Assembly: GCA_963930655.1 (NCBI GenBank)
Contig: OZ005602.1
Span: 26,115,840 to 26,179,839 of the forward strand
Source: Myrica gale
Lineage: Eukaryota; Streptophyta; Magnoliopsida; Fagales; Myricaceae
Direction: 5' to 3'
DNA length: 64,000 nucleotides
In this document: positions 22,898 to 35,651 of the stretch, piece after piece
Layout of the letters: every line of letters starts with the position of its first letter
Position numbering within the stretch: position 1 is the first letter of the stretch
The notes under the pieces: generated by a model
Database searches by the model: none
What the model was told of the DNA's origin: nothing
What the model saw: the letters and a program-made list of their open reading frames with translations, nothing else
Program-made: the position numbers and the translations under genes

Positions 22898-23137
22898 TCA
22901 GAAGGGATAAGGATGGAGTACTCGGAGCTTCTTTTCCTCTCCTCCTTTCTTCGCCGTGACATGTTGATATTGATCGAGTTTGAAGGGCTTTTGCTGACCG
23001 AATCCATCCATAAACTTCAACCCGGCAACCTTTGTAACCAAGACGACATCTAAAGGTCTGCTTTGCACTTTTAGGTAGGGAGACAGAGACCACGAAAGAG
23101 ATAGCTCAACGTAGTCAATCCAAGTAATGAAGCTCAA
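22898..23137 (-). other. Unassigned open frame, 79 codons
   Basis: An open minus-strand frame whose second half (GLKFMDGFGQQKPFKLDQYQ, then HVTAKKGGEEKKLRVLHPYPF to the stop) has a protein-like rather than random composition. I do not recognise a family. A minus-strand string GAGTTCGATCCCG lies about 30 bases upstream and looks like a pol III B box, so a retroposon origin is possible. It could equally be a chance frame. Confidence 0.2.
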
Positions 23138-24511
23138 ATGGATAGGGGTTGCGAGATCTCGGGATCGAACTCCTTTATCCTACGTTCGAAGCACATTTAC
23201 ACTTTTTCGTAAGGGTGCGGTGACAACGCAACCTTCCAGTTAGTAGTTATGGTTCAATCCATATATTCTACAACAAGTGGGGGAGTTCATATGGTCCTCT
23301 GGATGCCCTTTTTGACCTTTTTGTTTAAAAAAACAAGAGGACAAAGAAGAACACACAAGAATGCCGATCATTTGCATATATAATGCATTTTAGAACGAAA
23401 CCGAGCCCGTCTACACAGTACCAATGCTGACATGAAACCAATGTATATAGTCTCTTTACTTGAAAGATTTAGGTCACTTGAGATGGATAATAAGGTCGGA
23501 TGTAGATAGCACGATGAGCCCTCGTCTTGACTACTATATATGCCTTCTTTCTTCTTTTCTCCTTTTTTCCTTTTCTCCTCTTTTCCCTTTCTCCTCGACC
23601 TCTCTATAAGAGTGTGTTAATAGTATATCTCTACCCATGTTTTTAAAGTATTCAAAACTTCCCTAGGCAGGGAATGGCTTCCTTTATCTACCAAATCAGT
23701 CTCTTCATTAGCGACCAAAAGCATGATCTTCAGTACTTCTCCTTTCGAACGGTGTACCCAAAGGCGTGTGAGTGCCCATTCATGCTCACTTTGAAGCCAA
23801 CACTTCCTTGCTTCTCCAAAGGACAAGAAGGGTAGTGCAAGAAGCTCATGAATGGATTTTGTTCCATGCAAGAGTCTCATCTATATCTTGCTTTTTCTTT
23901 GTGATGGTGTAGGAGGGTAAAACTCTCCCTTATGCCTCTAGCATAAAGATTCCAAGGAAAACAAGTGTAAAGAAATGAAGACGTACAAGAGATAGAGAAG
24001 AGTTAGGAAGACAAAGCCATGGCTTCTTGATGCACTAACAATCCCTATAATTCAACGTTTTCTTTAGTCCACTTGTGGAGGCATTCTTATCAATCAACAC
24101 ATATCGAGACAAAAGCAAGGGAGAGGATACTTTGTAAAGTGGTGGGTTAACACTCTTTGGTATTCCAATTTAGAAACCAATTCAAGTGAATTCAATAAAG
24201 TGTTAAGGAGACAAAAAAAAATTACCAATCAACAACAATCTCAACTCTAAACAAAAACATTTGAAAAAATGTCAACGACTTTACTTCTTAATAAACTACA
24301 AGTATTGGAATTACAGCCTTAACAACATAGAAAGAGACAGAGAAAGCTAACTTTTTACTTACACAAACAAACTTGTGTAAATCATGATAGAGAAAATGAC
24401 CCATTAGAAGTTGAATATGAAAGATTAGAGTTCAAGATGATTTTGTCAAATATATTTCAAACTCAGGACTCATTACTAAGCTAGACTAATCGTTTTAGTT
24501 CAGTTCATTTA
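23138..24511. other. Intergenic DNA
   Basis: C/T-rich tract at 23545-23600; otherwise no gene, RNA or regulatory element recognised. The open frame on the minus strand at 23617-23880 has no recognisable domain. Confidence 0.4.
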
Positions 24512-25269
24512 TTTTTAGGGAATATTCACTTTTAGTCCCCAACTTTCAACTAGATGTCAATTGCATGTTTGAACTATGAAAATCATCATATTTAGTTCAT
24601 AAATTATCAAAATTCATCAATGTTAGCTTTTTTATTGAGTCTAACTATCAATATTGCTCAACGCTCTCCAAGATAACATAGTCATCATTGTGGGGAGGCT
24701 AAAGAGCTTCCAAGGCAAAGCGGCCTTTCCCTTGTTTCTTGCTTCCCCCAATTTTTTTAGGGAATCTTCAGTTTTAGTCCCTAACTTTCAATCAAATGTC
24801 AATTACGTATGAACTATGAAAATCATCATATTTAGTTCATAAACTATCAAAATTCATCAATATTCGCTTTGTTATTGAGTCCAACTATTAATATTGCTTC
24901 AACCCTCTCCAAGATAACAGAGTCATCATTGTGGGGAGGCTAAAGAGCTCCCAACGCAAAGCGGCCTTTCCCTTGTTTCTTGGTTCCCCAAAAATTTATT
25001 TTAGGGAATCTTCACTTGTAGTCCCTAACTTTCAATCAAATGTCAATTACATGTTTGAATTATGAAAATCATCATATTTAGTTCATAAACTATCAAAATT
25101 AATCAATATTCGCTTTGTTATTGAGTCCAACTATCAATATTACTTCAACGCTAATATTTCAATCTTACTAGAAGATGCACCTTGATGCATGTGACCATAT
25201 TTGTAATTCAAACTTTCAATTGATATTTGGTTGAAAGTTGGTCACTAAAAGTGAAGATTTCCCCTAAAT
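24512..25269. mobile_element. Fold-back element with internal triplication
   Basis: The left end TTAGGGAATATTCACTTTTA... is matched in reverse by the right end (minus strand TTAGGGGAAATCTTCACTTT...), giving terminal inverted repeats of about 55 bp. Inside, a unit of about 244 bp is repeated head to tail, starting near 24512, 24756 and 25000, the third partial. Each copy includes the string TTAGTTCATAAA.TATCAAAA and, in the first two, GTGGGGAGGCTAAAGAGCT. No coding capacity. Confidence 0.8.
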
Positions 25270-28049
25270 TTTAAAATATATTCAAACTTCTTCTTAGACT
25301 AATTTCTCACTGATGTATATAAAGTAAATATCATAACCATAATTCTGTACAATCTGAATAGTATTTAACTATCTGTATATGATTTTAATACCACCGACCA
25401 TATAGGTGCGTGTGACAAATTATTGTTAATTTGCTGTTTATCAATGAACTTGCCGAGTTTCACTTGCCAAAGGAAACGAAGTTCATGTGAAACGGGCCCA
25501 AGCCGCTGTAGGAACAGCCGGATTTGGTTATATAGCCCCAATCAGGTTTTTGATTACACGCTACAATCTGCCTCCTAGGCTTTATTTATTGAGTTAATGT
25601 GTCACATTCTGCTCCTTCGCTTCCAAAACGTATGACGCGAAGTCTACAGGGTCTTTCCTCTCTGTCCCGAGCATGTTCCTTCTTCTTCTCGGCGACTTCT
25701 TGTGCCCTCGGCACCTCGATATCCCTTCTCAATTCACATCCTGCATCTTTGACTCTTCGTATCACAGAAAACCACCTTCTTTTACTTTTCAAGGATCGGG
25801 CCCTGAGATGCCCTTCGATTTCTTGCAAATTGTTTCAAGTCTCGGACCAACCAAACAGGTAAATGTGTATTCAATTATAATCTGAGTTCTATCAAACGGC
25901 GTTGTTTCTGAAACCTGGGTTTGATAGTTTTTGCTGGCTGATTGGGGGTGTTTCCATAACCGTTTCAATTAAAACTTGAGCTAGACTCCTTACTATAGCT
26001 TGGTAATTTGGTTATTTTATTTGATTTCGAACTTAATAATATTTGCAGGAGCGATTATACTATTCAACTGCTTGAAATGTGGATTCTTTTAGGATTCTAG
26101 TTCAAGAGGGTCCGAGTTATGCTCAATGGGGTGTTGAAATCTATGATTAGTATTGTGCATACCGCGCAAGTTTTTAGGAATTTGCTGCTGTTCCTACGAC
26201 ATGGGGGTTGAAAGATATCGATTGGTTGCGAATTGTGGTACACCTAGTGAATATGAAAGAGATCGATTGTGGGACAAGTATTACAAAAGAGAAACTCTCT
26301 TTTAAGACTGTCACTTCAAAGTCTTTCCCAAAAGGGGCATCGCTGCCTTTTCTCCTTGGCGTTATTGATTCGGTCTCCATAAACAATAATTTTTCGTTTA
26401 CAGTACTTTAGGGATCTTGTCCTTGATGCCTACGGAAGACATTGCATCTTAATACCAGAAAACTCTCATCTGCTTCTCAACCTCTGGACAATCAGCTAAT
26501 TCTGCCTCTTTAATTTATCTCAGAAAGTGTTCTTAGCAAAATTTTCATTCAGGTCTTGCAATGTGATTTCTCTCTGTTTTCGTTTTTGTTTATCTGAGTC
26601 TTCTTACAAGGTAGCTCTTCCATTTGTATTTTCTAACTAATAAGCCTTCTAAGGACTTTGTATTTCGTTCTCATTTGGACTTTCATATCCTTCCATATGG
26701 ACATAAAACATTTTTGACCAATGTTGCCCATTTAGTGATGATCTTTATTGACGTTTGAGGTTACATGGAACTGGGGCTGATGCCAAAATGGGAGGTACAA
26801 GCTTTGCTGCTCGTGTAATGAGTCAGTGTTGGACTTTTGGAAAATTTATTTGCTTCTGTGCTCTAAGATTCTAAATGATTAGAACTGGCTCTAGTTAAAT
26901 TTTTGACTGTAAGTGCAGATAGGGAATCCAAACGCTTAAAGAACTTGCCTGCACCATCAATCTTATCCATTTGTTCATCTCAAAACCTTCACCATCAAAG
27001 AGATGACAATAAACCTTAAGATCATTGTAGATCTCTGAGTTGCATTTCCAACTCATCTGTTTCTCTATCTATCCCTCATTGACTCTGGCTTCCTTATTAA
27101 ACTCTCGCCAACATCCAGTGTCAAGTACCTTCTTTCCCCTAATGCTTTTGAACTAAGCTTGTAAATTTGATGCCAGTCACACTATCATGTCACATGTAGC
27201 TCTCTTTGAAGAAGATATAACTATTACAAAAATGTTATACTTGTCTCCTCTTTTTTTTGTTGGACAATTACACGTCTATGTTATATGATAATTGATGTTG
27301 CTGATTCTTGAGAGAGCAACAAATTTGTCGACCAACTAATTGTTAAATTCTAGGACACCTCATTTTATTAAGGCAGCATGATATCGTGAAGCACATTCTA
27401 AATAGGCAGACACTTTGTTTTATTTGTCTCGAGCCATCAGAAGATATTCAACTAATGCAAGTTCCTGGCTGAAATTTCATTGCTTGTATGAGTATTGCAA
27501 ATGGAGCCTGGTTTACTGACTGTATGATGACCATACTCCTTGCTGGACTAGTCGGCAGGTTCAAGCTCGTTTGTATTCTTATTTCATATTGTCATATGCT
27601 TCTGTAAGTCGCTATATGATCAGTGTACCAAATAATTGACTTCAAAATCCCTGTGATTGCATGGTGCAGCAAGGAACATGAGCAGAAAAAGCAAAAAAAA
27701 GGAGAAAAAAGGGCTTTATTGCTCTTTAAGTGCTGAATAAAACTGGATCAGAAGTGGAAGTACAGCAACTTAAATTTGCAATCTTCCAGTGGCATTTCAT
27801 CGGGGGTTGCATTTAATGCTGCAAGTCAATTAAAGGTTTAATCTCAATCCCATGGAAGCAACTTCATTTACTTTCACACTAAGTTAATCAATCTTTGCGG
27901 AGAATGCCCGATGTGTATCATTCATTACATAGCACAAGTGGGGATGAGTGCAGTTGCTCAAGTCAAAGGAAGATTTGAACATTCAATTTCAACGAAGGCA
28001 ACCAGGTTTTGTTCTTACACTGAGCTTATTATTCGTTTTAGGAGATCCG
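25270..28049. other. Gene-poor DNA with an unassigned transcript-like stretch
   Basis: At 25630 a plus-strand frame opens (MTRSLQGLSSLSRACSFFFS...), is Ser/Arg/Leu rich like an organelle presequence, and runs to an apparent donor CAG|GTAAATGTG at about 25858. I could not find a continuation exon downstream. It may be a broken first exon, a non-coding transcript or chance. The remainder up to 28049 shows no recognisable gene. Confidence 0.3.
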
Positions 28050-28165
28050 ATGAATGCTTATATTATTCAAGGGTATGTCTGATGAATGCACCAATGATAC
28101 CGTTTAGGAGAATGTCTGATGAATGCACCAATGAAATCATGAATGCACCAATGAAATCGTTAGGA
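28050..28165 (+). repeat. Minisatellite with GAATGCACCAATGA core
   Basis: The string GATGAATGCACCAATGA recurs at about 28080, 28121 and (without its first bases) 28140, interleaved with copies of TTAGGAGAATGTCTGATGA. Units are of mixed length (about 20 and 41 bp), a small higher-order tandem array. Confidence 0.8.
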
Positions 28166-30139
28166 GAATGTCTGATGACTCCATAGGACATAGAACTCAA
28201 AACACGGTCTTTGAAAAACTACATTGGATTTTGTTTTGCCACCTCTGTATGGCACATGGTGTTCTACATTATAACTTTCTCTAAAGTGGGGGGATTCTCA
28301 GATCACATTGCACCTATATTGGGTGGTTTCTTGCACATTGTCTTATGTACACATGTAGTCATTCTCATGCGGGCATGCACGCATGCTTCTATGCGGTTTA
28401 GGTCTTGATTCACATTGCAAATTGGTGGGGTGGGGTGAGGTTCGGGCATTTGTATGGAAGAATTTGTGACTCTTTGATTTCTTGAACACGATTTTAAATG
28501 GGGTCCTTTAGGTTCGAGCTGGTCAGATGGAGGAATGGCTTTTTGCTCTTAGGGGGATGCCCCAACACTTGGATTATAGGTTTATGGTTTCCTTCATGTG
28601 GGGGGTTGTGTCATGAAAAATACATTAATTAGGACATCCACAAAGTTAGAAAAGTTTTCCCTACACTGTATTTTTGGATAGTGTCCTCTGGAAGATCCAT
28701 AGAGAATTCAGTTGATGGGCAAGAAATGGTTAGAACACTGATAATTGTAGGCTCCTCGGTGATTTGTCAGAAAGAAGCTTTTTAACCCAATTTGGATTAC
28801 TTTTCTGGGTCTGCTGTTTCTCTTTTACTCTCTAGTACCACAGCTTCTTCTGACTTGAGTGAAAACTATACATGACATTAGATAATTGAATTGCTACGGA
28901 TAAACTACCATGGTAGTTCCTCATTTAGCGTTATTCTTGTTGCTTCTTTGATTCAAAGATTACTCAAGAATGTACTCTTCTTAGGAAATAGAAACTTTCA
29001 ATCTTGTTTTCTTGCTTACCACAGAAGTGCAAAAGTGGTAATGACACAAATGATGATAGTCTTTTAGGTCAGCACAACAGGCGGCCAAGGCCGGCTCTAG
29101 CTATAGGCGGCTGCCTAAGGCCCTCAAAATAGGGAGGCTCCCAAAAATTTATGTTTTCTTTTTAGGCTATATTTTGAAGAATATTCAATATTTCCAATAA
29201 TTACTAAAACATAATAATTTATTTAGCGTTTGGCAACAAAATTTTAGGGTAAAATTTTAAGAGTTTGTAAAAAAATGAAGAGAGAATGAAAAAGTTTGTA
29301 AAAAAGTTATAGAGAAATTTTTATTGTAATGATAATAAAATTTTAGAGGTTAAAATTTTGGTTAATTTATTAGTTCTTTATCTAAGAAAATGGCTTATGA
29401 AATTATCTTGATTTATGAAATTTGAAAGTGAAATACTAATAAATCTTAATTACTAATCTTTATTATAAAAGGCCTCATCTAAAGTCTCCCCTAAGGTCCC
29501 GATTAACATAGGCCCATTTGTGGTTTATCTGAAAACCTTTACCACCATGGAATTAATGTTGAGTATCCTAACCAACCTCTCTTAAGAAAATTTCTTCAGA
29601 TTTGTACCTAAACAAACGTAGAAAGTTTTCTGCAAGTTCTTTGTCTGGTAGTCGGTAGAAAGATGGGGGAGGAGAAGAGAAGAGTGGTAAAGTTGCTCTA
29701 GTGATGTGACATGGGCAATACTCCATAACTTTCCACGAAAGAATGTGGTGGATTATTATTGGATCCCATTTTCCCGCTTTAAAGCGCTTCAATAATGAAA
29801 GTCCGTTAACCACTTCAGTGGGAATTACAGTACTATTCCTTCTTTTTTGCAACAGAACTTTTCCGAGCAGAAGAAAAATAATAATAATTTAATTATTCAA
29901 CAACAGTTATTTGTATTAAATTGTCGGATCGAGTTTTTTTTTTTTGTAATTTTATATAGAATTTTAGTATAAATCCTATAATAGATTTACGAATTGTGTT
30001 TATTTTTTGTAATTTTAAAATTGTATTGTTATTTTTATATTTTATTTTAGAAAATTTTAATATTTAAATTTATTGAAATTTAATAGAATAATAAATTATT
30101 ATATTTTTCGCTCTTTTCCCCGAGATAGATGAGTTGATA
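28166..30139. other. Intergenic repeat-like DNA
   Basis: No gene recognised. The block at 29080-29510 begins GGCCGGCTCTAGCTATAGGC and ends near AGTCTCCCCTAAGGTCCCG, a composition seen in degenerate DNA transposons; 29222-29360 carries AAAATTTTAG strings like the small elements near 43 kb. 29880-30130 is extremely A/T rich. Confidence 0.35.
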
Positions 30140-30512
30140 TTTTTTTGGGAAATTTGATTTTTAGTTCTTAGGTTTTGGGCCCTTTTTAATTTTAGTCCTT
30201 AATTTTCAACCTTCAAAATTTTAGTTCTTGAACTTTCATCTTTGTAAAATTTAGTCCTTCCGTCAGTCTGCCGCCAATTTTGAAGCGGTCGACCGGATAT
30301 ATATTTTGAAAGTGAGCGGTCGTCCGCTTCATATAGCGGTCGATCGCTTCATATACCGGTCGACCGATACAAATTTGACGGCAAACTGACGGAAGGATTA
30401 AATTTTACAAAGATGAAAGTTCAAGGACTAAAATTTTGACCCTCTAAAATTCATGACTAAAAATGAAAAGGGGTTAAAACCTAAGGACTAAAAAATAAAT
30501 TTTCCTATTTTT
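30140..30512. mobile_element. Fold-back element with long inverted arms
   Basis: Arms of about 140-150 bp pair with each other. The left arm runs from TTTTTTGGGAAATTTGATTT through CAAAATTTTAGTTCTTGAAC to CCTTCCGTCAGT, and the right arm repeats these in reverse up to GGAAAATTTATTTTTTAGTC read on the minus strand. The short centre (about 30280-30370) contains several near-palindromic GCGGTCGACCG-like strings. No coding capacity. No clear target duplication identified. Confidence 0.82.
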
Positions 30513-31785
30513 TTAGAGCTGCTAGGTGTTCTTTCTGGAATTTTTTTCAGAAATAATCTGATGGTTCATAATTCATTTTAAAAATAGACTCTACACATTC
30601 AGAGATCCTTAATCGTTGTACTCTTTTTAAGAATAACACAGAAAAAGAACCTATAACGAATTTCTAGTATTTCTTTTTTTTTCTTCTTCCGGTTTTCTAT
30701 TAACTACTACGTATTTTTAGTTTTTAGTTTTATCCTTTCAAGATTTACAACTATACACTGCCCTTTTTAACTACCCGATTTAACTGCGGCACAGATCGCG
30801 TCCTTTCCACCCTCGCCAGGTCCTCTCTTTGCCAAATACCCAAAACCCCTTCCCAAATCTCCCATGTCCCCCTAAACTGTGCCTTGTTTTCACCCGTCAC
30901 GTCAAGCCCACTCTCGTACTTTCACTGCTGTGCTAGTCCGAAAAATATCCACTCCCCTCCCTCGCTCTTTTAATCTCACTCTCGTACGTTAAAAAAAATA
31001 ACGCTCGCTCTTGGTGGGTCTTTGGAGCCATCGAACTGATTTTCGGATGCAAAACGATCTGGACCTTTCCTTTCTCCAATCCAACGGCTCTGACTAGTTG
31101 GCGTAGTAGTTAGTGATTTCCCATTCCTCTTCTCCGCTTAGTGGTTTTTATCATAAACCCTAGCCGATAGAGACCAGTAGTCTGCTTCCCTTTCTGTCTC
31201 TCTATCTGTCTCTCTCTCTGCGGCAAGAACTTCGTGAACTTCCATAACTATCCGATCTTCTCTCTCCCTCTTTTTCAGATCTTAGGCTCAGAAATTCTTA
31301 AAAGTCTCTGATTTTCAAATCTAAATTTCGAATCTCTGGCGTCAAAGATAGATGTATTTTATATCTTTATGTTTGTTTGTTATTCTGAGTTGATCGGGAC
31401 CCGATTTGTGCAACCTTTCTTTGTATGGTAGCGTCTTTGTCTTTACCTTTTCATTAGTAACTTATTGTAAGATTTGTATGGACTGAAAGAATTTGGGTCC
31501 GGCCCCGAATCTTATTCCGAGACTGAAACTCGCTGTTTCGGTCAGGGTGAATGGCGAGTCTACAGGGTTTTCTGTTTCCAACAATTTCGTACTCGTTTTG
31601 TTTGGATGAGTATGAGATCGGTATTTGCTAAGAAGGCAAGTTTAGAGTCGGAGTTAGAGTACGGGTCGGTTTTTGTGGTTGGGAGTGAGTCATCTCGGCG
31701 ATCCTCTCGGATATTCAGTGAGTCGAGGCGGTGTAGGAAACAAGCGACTAGTTGTACCGGTTTCTCTGTTCGTAACCGTGCGCCA
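30513..31785 (+). promoter_or_regulatory. Promoter region and 5' leader of the EPL gene
   Basis: Contains a CT-rich leader (31185-31280, repeated TCTCTCT) and AAACCCTAG at about 31156-31164, a telo-box variant. The frame of the gene stays open upstream to an ATG at 31474, so part of this may be translated if that start is used. No clear TATA box seen. Confidence 0.5.
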
Positions 31786-34700
31786 ATGCCGTCGGTGGGG
31801 ATGAGGCGGACGACGAGGGTGTTTGGGGTGGTGAAGGGCTTGGACGGTGGTGCCAGGGTCCTGCGCTCCGGGCGACGTCTGTGGCCGGAATCAGGTGACA
31901 GTAAACTCCGGAGGGTCAACGATGGTGAAGACTGGTTCAAGCTCATCAAGAACCCTGGCAACGGCGGCCTCGCATGCAAGCAGAATGGCTGGGTCCAGGG
32001 CGGTGTCAAAAGAGTGGCCGCCCTTGACGTCAACGACTCTGACGAATGCAATACAGAGGTTCTGAAATGTAATGACAATGCGGTGAATGTAAGCGAGGGC
32101 ATGGATAAATTATTTGGGGTTGTGTATAGCAGAAAAAGGAAGCCAACGGGTGCGACAAGTTGTGATTTTTCTTCGGGTGATTCTAATAGAAGGTATGGCC
32201 TACGATTTGTTCGTCGGCAACGGAGAAAAATTGATGATTGTGAGGGGTTGGTGGTGCTCCTGCCCCGTCCCGTGCTTGCTGTTGTTGGTGTTGGTGGTGA
32301 GAGTGATTGGTTTGTCGTTAAGTTTTTGTATTCTGTGTTGAGTTACATGAGAAGGGCCAGGCTGGGATTGAATAAGCTTTCTGCATTCTTGTGCTCTGAG
32401 CCTATTGCCGGTGTTTACGCCTCTTGTGGAATTCAGTTCTTGCGGGTAAGTACTTGCTGATATGAATGATGGCGTTCTCGTTAGTTAGTTCTTCATTGCA
32501 AGGCGTATTTGGGCTCTTCATGGGTCTTATTGATCTTCATCTTTACGGTTGGGTAGAATTGTCGAACATTTAAATTGATTGCTGTCGTTTAGGTTGGATC
32601 TTTATGGTCGTTTGGTTTATTTGTTCTTGTTTAAATGTTTCAGGATCCTTTCATCACTTGTGGCTCTGGGATGTGCAAGTTTTTTGGGGCCGTGGACTTT
32701 ATACCCTTGTTTTCTGTTGATTTTTCTGCGCTTCCTCGATGGTTTATGTACATGCATTACGGGATGCTCTTGAGGTTTAAAACGCTGCAGTTTGTTCTTG
32801 TAAATAATTTGATTGCTGTGGACAGAAATGATGACATGACCGACAGTGAAGAAGATGAGAGTAAGGAACACCATGTATGCATTCCTCCTGAGAGAGAGCT
32901 GTCTACATGCATTATGCCTGTGATAGATCCTTCTAAATGCAAAAATGTGGTGCTTGAAGTCCCAATTCTGGATAACAAGGCATTACATCCATCTGTTAGA
33001 GCTTCAAAATTGGCTGGTCGATCTGCACAGTGCAGGAATGCTTTAAATTCCCGTGGCTTTAGGAAAACGAGGAGTTCACTGAGGAGGCGGAGAGCTAGAA
33101 ATCCTCCAGTGGTTGGCGTACACAAACCTACTGGATCCTTAGTTTCTGATGCAATTGCTAATAGGAGAAGTGGCATTCCTCACTCTTCTTTGGCAGCCAG
33201 TAGGAGGTCAGGTCGCAGTAGCTCTGCCACACAAATTAAAGGAGCGAGTTGTGCCCTAGTGGGCTCGCGGCAGGACATAGATTCCGCTTGCTGTTCTGCG
33301 AATATATTGGTCATCGAGTCAGACAGGTGTTCCCGGGAAGAAGGTGCCAATATCATGTTAGAAATCTCTTCCTCGAGGCAGTGGCTTCTCGTAATCAAGA
33401 GAGATGGCTTAACAAGATATACCCAAAAAGCAGAAAAAATTATGAGGCCGTGTTCTTGCAACCGATTCACACATGCAATAATGTGGAATTTGGATAATGG
33501 TTGGAAGCTAGAGTTTTCCAATCGAGTAAACTGGTTCACCTTCAAGGATCTATACAAGGAATGTTCAGATCGAAATGTTCTGGCTCCAAATGTGAAGAAC
33601 ATCCCGGTGCCTGGGGTTATTGAAGTCTTGGACTATGGGAAAAGCAATACGGCTACCTTTTGTAGACCTGATTCATATATCTCTGTAAAAGGCGATGAGG
33701 TGTCCAGAGCCATGGCAAGGAGAGGGGCAAATTACGACATGGATTCTGAAGATGAGAAGTGGCTGGAGAAATTCAATAACGAGGATTTTACGCAGGATGG
33801 GCTTCATCAGAGTATATGTGAGGATGCATTTGAGTTAATGGTTGATGCATTTGAGAAGGCTTATTATTGTCATCCTGATGATCTTCCAGATGAGAAGGCA
33901 GCTGCTAATCATTGTCTATATGGTCAAAGAGAAGTAGAAGCTGTTTATAATTACTGGATGAAGAAACGGAAGCAAAAAGGATCAGTGCTAGTTAGGGTTT
34001 TCCAGGTAAAAGTGCTATTATTATGTTTCAGATATCTCCTTTCCCATTGACAATATGGTCATTTTATTTTTCTCGGTGACATTTGACCCTTTAAGTTATT
34101 AATACTTTGGGCATGGGTTATCTTGTTTGTTTGTCAGATATGAGAATTTTTCATATTAGCCCAAGAGTTTCCCATTGTGTCGTGTGGTGGCACAATGTTG
34201 TGCTATTCTATGAGAGGCAAATGTCATTACATATATCCAAAGAAACTTTATTACGTTTTGGCTGTTTAAAGCCAATGTCTCTTTTCTTCCCTCCTTCCCC
34301 TCTTTGTGGGTGGGCTTGAGTAATTTAACTCAGTCAACTTACGAAGCAATTGTGAAAGAGATCCACTTTTGGCTGGGATCAGAGTTGAGTTCCTGGTAGC
34401 AAAATGCAGGTTTTTTTTTTCTTTTCCGAGAATCTTGCATGCGAGGAACATGGAAGATTATCCTTAACCAGTACGTTCCTATTCATTGGTTTTGCAAATA
34501 AATATCTAATGCTAATTGAGTTGGGGGTCTTGTGAGTTCATGAACCTAGTTCACTAAATTGTAGCGCAATAGATCTCAACTCGTTCTTTTCTTCCATGTT
34601 GCTAAAGTGGGTTCATGAGCCTGGTTCACTAGAGTAGCAAATGGATGTTGCATAAGCCAGCAAAGGGGCTTTCACTTGTGGTCCTGTTGAATTATATAAA

Positions 34701-35651
34701 TTTAGAGGATCTGTTCTTTTTTTTAAACCACCCATGGACATCTGAAGTCCATCTATTATTGTAGAGATCCCCTTGACACTTTGCCTCTCCCACTTGTCTT
34801 CCTTCTCGCTTTGCTGTTCCTTGATTTGTGGCATGCACATGTCAATTTAAGCTTGTAATGATATTTCAAATTGCAGTCGACTTGGTCATCTGATCAGGTT
34901 GGATGATTTTTCCATGCAGGGTCAACAAGCAAAGAGGGCTTCAGTGATTACCAAGCCATTTTTAAGAAAGAGGAGATCATTCAAACGACAGCCGAGCCAA
35001 CTTGGAAGAGGCAAACCACGAAGTGTCTTGCAAGGTAAGTTACACATGTTTGTTGGCTTGAAGGAAATTAATGGTTCCAAAATTGGCTCAATAATGTTAA
35101 GCTACAATTGAGTGTTAATTCCAATCATATCTCACTGAAAATTGGAATTTTTTGTTTTGGAAAATTTTAGTGTATTTGCTCTAATAGCCTGAAACAGCAC
35201 TTTATGGTATAGTTTGGCTAACTGATTTATTCCTGCGGGAAACCAAAAGAATGGTATTAACAAAATTTTAGAGTTTGATATGGTTTAAATTTGAAGCTTT
35301 TGAATTTACTTGCTAACCTTGCTGATAAGCTGAATCATGATTTATTGTAAGCTTATGAACTGTTTGCCTGTTTATTTGTTTTGGTAACCATGTACGGTCT
35401 TCTATTGATGTACAGCAATGACAGCCGAACAAGATGCTTTGGAAGAAAAGAATGTGATGCTCAAAGTCAAGGAAGCTAATGCCTCGGCAGACAGATCCGT
35501 GGAGTTAGCTATTCTCAAGCGTAAGAGGGCACAATTTCTTATGAACAATGCAGACTTAGCAGCCTACAGAGCTGTGATGGCGCTTCAAATTGCTGAAGCA
35601 GCTCGAGTTGCTGAAACACCCGATGCAACTACCAGTTATTTTCTTGACTGA
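31786..35651 (+). CDS. EPL1: Enhancer of polycomb-like protein
   Basis: Four exons (31786-32445, 32644-34005, 34920-35034, 35416-35651) join in frame to 790 aa. EPL1 is a scaffold of the NuA4 histone acetyltransferase complex in the nucleus. The N-terminus MPSVGMRRTTRVFGVVKG, then ARVLRSGRRLWPESG, is the plant-type EPL beginning. The EPL domain follows: VIEVLDYGKSNTATFCRPDS, then the signature YDMDSEDEKWLEKFN at about residue 584. Then comes VEAVYNYWMKKRKQKGSVLV, a basic stretch RKRRSFKRQPSQLGRG, and an Ala/Glu-rich helical tail. I chose ATG 31786 because plant homologues begin with MPSVGM; an in-frame ATG at 31474 would add 104 less conserved residues. All introns are GT-AG. The gene converges on the XS-protein gene. 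Confidence 0.93.

Noticed and set aside
24512..25269. Three direct repeats as a possible CRISPR-like array
   Set aside because: Plant nuclear DNA, 244-bp units with no spacers, and inverted ends typical of a fold-back transposon.
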